From NCBI RefSeq assembly GCF_963678635.1, contig NW_026971157.1:1-59359 (forward strand): DNA of 59,359 nt, read 5' to 3'. The notes under the pieces were generated by a model that did not search any database, had not been told where the DNA came from, and saw only the letters and a program-made list of their open reading frames with translations. The position numbers were made by a program, and so were the translations under genes. How positions within the stretch are numbered: the stretch's first letter is position 1; every line of letters starts with the position of its first letter. Of the stretch, positions 57,186-59,359 are shown piece after piece. The DNA comes from Symsagittifera roscoffensis (lineage: Eukaryota > Xenacoelomorpha > Acoela > Convolutidae).

Positions 57186-59359
57186 GGCGGCCGCAATTGG
57201 TTTTCTGCTTTTTTGTAGAGTTTTTATTTTCCTAACTGATCAAAAGTAATTGCAAGTTCCGTCTTACATTACAGGTAAAAGAAAACTCGTGCCAAAGTTC
57301 AATTTAAAACAGTGTTGCTCATAAATGAAACAAATCAGTCGAGAGCAGTTTGGATCAGTACCAATTTTCTGGACCTTACGCGATCTTCGCGGCTCAAAAG
57401 CCCCTGTGATGTTGCGAATTATCGGTCGCGCCATCCCCTTTACGCAGCCGTTTTCTGTCCGGCTGAAGTCGCAGAACTTGACCCTGGTCATCATATGACA
57501 GAATCGAAGTTGAGATGAAGGTGTTGTAAAAGTTAACACTTTTATACGCAAGACAGTTAATTTTTGAAATTTGTATAGCAATTGCTTAAGCTTTCGAATT
57601 ATCAAAAAATTATCTCCAGTTCAGGCAAAACAGTCCTGATCGCGATCAACTGAACCTTGAACAAGATCAAATAAGTTTTTGAATTTGCAATTACTTTTGC
57701 TCTTCAGTATATAATTTGTATATATTTTCTTGGAAGTCTTAGTTTTTTTGTTTTTGTTTCAATTTTTGTTTTGTCAGCAAAAAGGTCACTCGTGTCAGGT
57801 CGACTTCTGCTTTTATTTAAGCCATGGAAGTCAATCAATGTTACTTCAGATAATTTTTCCACATTTTATATCGAAAGTAATTTGGTGCGCCATTTTTGTT
57901 CCGACCATTCTGCTTTTTGTTTCCACGCAAAATCAGGAAACACAAATAATGATCGGACTGGGTTAACGGCATAAAAATGTTTCAATTTTTTTGTTGAGAA
58001 AAACCGGTTTGATATTTTGATTTTTGGTCTACGTTCGAGCTAATAAAAAGACCGTGTAGGCTTACAATAGCATAATTGAGCACAACTTAAGCCGTGAAAA
58101 CTTAGTTTTTTTCAAATAAAGGTAGTTTTTGGAGTTTTTAGCGCATTTTTGGTAATAAAAAACTTGAAATCTCAAACTTCTAGTCATTTTTCTACAAAAA
58201 ACAGTTTTCAATTGACCTATTTTACTATGACTCTGACATATTCCAAAGTTCTATTTAAAAAAACGACATCAATTTGAAAAAAAACTGTTGTCAAAACATT
58301 CTAGGCTCTTTGCACAGAAATCGGCTATTCTTGTTGTATATTTGTAACCGAGGTGCTATAGATTTGTGTTCTGATTTTGATAATAGAACGGGTGCAATTT
58401 GCGACTGAAAATCATCAGTCGAGAATTAATCTGAAATCTAGGGCAAGTTCTACACAAAACTTTTTCCGATAGATTTGATTGAATTCAAAAGTCATTCAAA
58501 ACCTGCAAAGTCATTCAAAACCTTCTCCAATAGATTTGAATAAATTCAACCAGTTTTTTGTTGACATAGGAGAAAACCTGGCTAACATGCAAGATTATCA
58601 GAACAATAAATGTTTTAGAGTTGAACAAAACAAAACTTCTATTTTTCACTACCCGCATAACATGATGAAATACTGAAAGTTATCGAAACTCTTTAAAACA
58701 TTTCGTCTAGTGATCATGGTGGATTAAGAAATAAAAAGAAAAATTATCTGCTGAGGTAATTAGCTATCATATAGCTGATTTGTTCAATCATCTGTTACTC
58801 TATCAAAACTTTCCAGACATGTATGTTCGAATTAGCTTAAACTCTACCTTTTCATAAGAAGGGTTTTTACGAGGACCCATGCAATTTTAGACCAATTAGT
58901 CTGTTTTCACCAAGAAACAAAGTCATCGAAAAAATAATTTCTAATCGTTTCTTGAGTTTTATAAATAAATATAACATCCTTGCAGCAGAACAATTTAGTT
59001 TCTGGAAAATTGTTCATGTATCTACGCTATCACTACTGCAAGAAAAAAAAATGCGATCATGCAAAGGTTCGAAAAACACAGGAATGCTTGTTTTATAGAT
59101 TAAAAAATAGAATGGCTGGTTTTATAGATTACCAAAAAAAACGTTTCAAACTATCAATCGCGCTATTCTGATGAAAAGGCTAGAAAAAATTGGCTTTTGT
59201 GGCATAAGTTACAATCTAATCAAATCATATTTACTTAATCGTTATCAATAATTATCTTCAATTGGAAAGATTTCGATTATGCTACAGATAAAATACAGCG
59301 TTCCGCGGGGTTATGTACTTGAGCCGCTGCTGTTCCTGCAAATAATAAATGACCAATCT
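57186..59359 (+). pseudogene. Decayed LINE reverse transcriptase, copy 2 (cut by window edge)
   Basis: Aligns colinearly with 52,888-55,110. Its offset shrinks from about 4,298 to 4,249 bp, so copy 2 is some 49 bp shorter over this span, mainly by a deletion near 57,908 compared with 53,610-53,660. It shares the same disabling changes, such as the stop after SYLSNRYQ, so the copies come from duplication of an already dead element rather than two independent insertions. A GC-rich, apparently identical 160-bp core lies at 57,371-57,530 (53,071-53,230 in copy 1). Confidence 0.85.

Noticed and set aside
56977-57249. 90-codon Ile/Met ORF
   Set aside because: A microsatellite translation.
1-59359. 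CRISPR array or bacterial operon
   Set aside because: Introns, LTR retroelement and LINE content mark eukaryotic DNA; the tandem arrays have no repeat-spacer structure.

Overview
The window is metazoan nuclear DNA, probably from an invertebrate. Three things point there: a secreted trypsin-fold gene split by introns (one only about 70 bp), long AT-rich non-coding stretches, and dense decayed retroelements and MITEs. I cannot name the phylum.

Positions 1 to about 20,930 (minus strand) are one very large Ty3/gypsy-type LTR retroelement that runs off the left edge. Reading right to left it has: a 5' block of three tandem direct repeats with LTR-like signals (18,567-20,927); a CTTGGGACAG-type minisatellite (17,340-18,135); gag (15,680-17,035); an in-frame TAA inside the capsid region; a 2,481-codon gag/pol ORF (8,228-15,673) with two CCHC knuckles, protease, RT, RNase H and integrase; a 520-nt spacer; a 359-codon coiled-coil ORF (6,627-7,706); and, overlapping it in the -1 frame, an ORF of 2,229 or more codons with no stop up to position 1. 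This last ORF begins with a complete SGNH/GDSL-hydrolase signature and has a second, degenerate SGNH-like segment. The protein-coding part alone exceeds 17 kb, against about 5-7 kb for ordinary Ty3/gypsy elements. A divergent second copy of the coiled-coil/SGNH junction lies at 22,195-22,403 and keeps the same two-frame overlap, so the overlap is probably real.

Positions 20,930-28,900 hold relics: a fourth LTR-like piece (22,691-23,056) and two decayed copies, in opposite orientations, of one reverse-transcriptase family (23,046-25,410 minus; 26,315-28,830 plus). From 28,900 to 42,600 the DNA is AT-rich and mostly empty, apart from a possible two-exon small gene (32,766-33,210), a tRNA-like SINE head, a perfect palindrome and an array of TAATCGATTA-type palindromes. 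A hAT-like MITE with an 8-bp target duplication (42,599-43,038) and a 1.2-kb inverted-repeat element (43,480-44,702) follow.

Positions 45,059-52,887 (minus) carry the best host gene: three exons with matching phases encode a predicted 1,475-residue secreted protein. It has a signal peptide, a trypsin-like domain lacking the catalytic His and Ser, and a Thr/Ser-rich mucin-like tail with recently duplicated repeats. Its 5' end abuts a decayed LINE (52,888-about 55,420). That LINE is present again, nearly identical, from 57,186 to the right edge after an ATT/ATG microsatellite.
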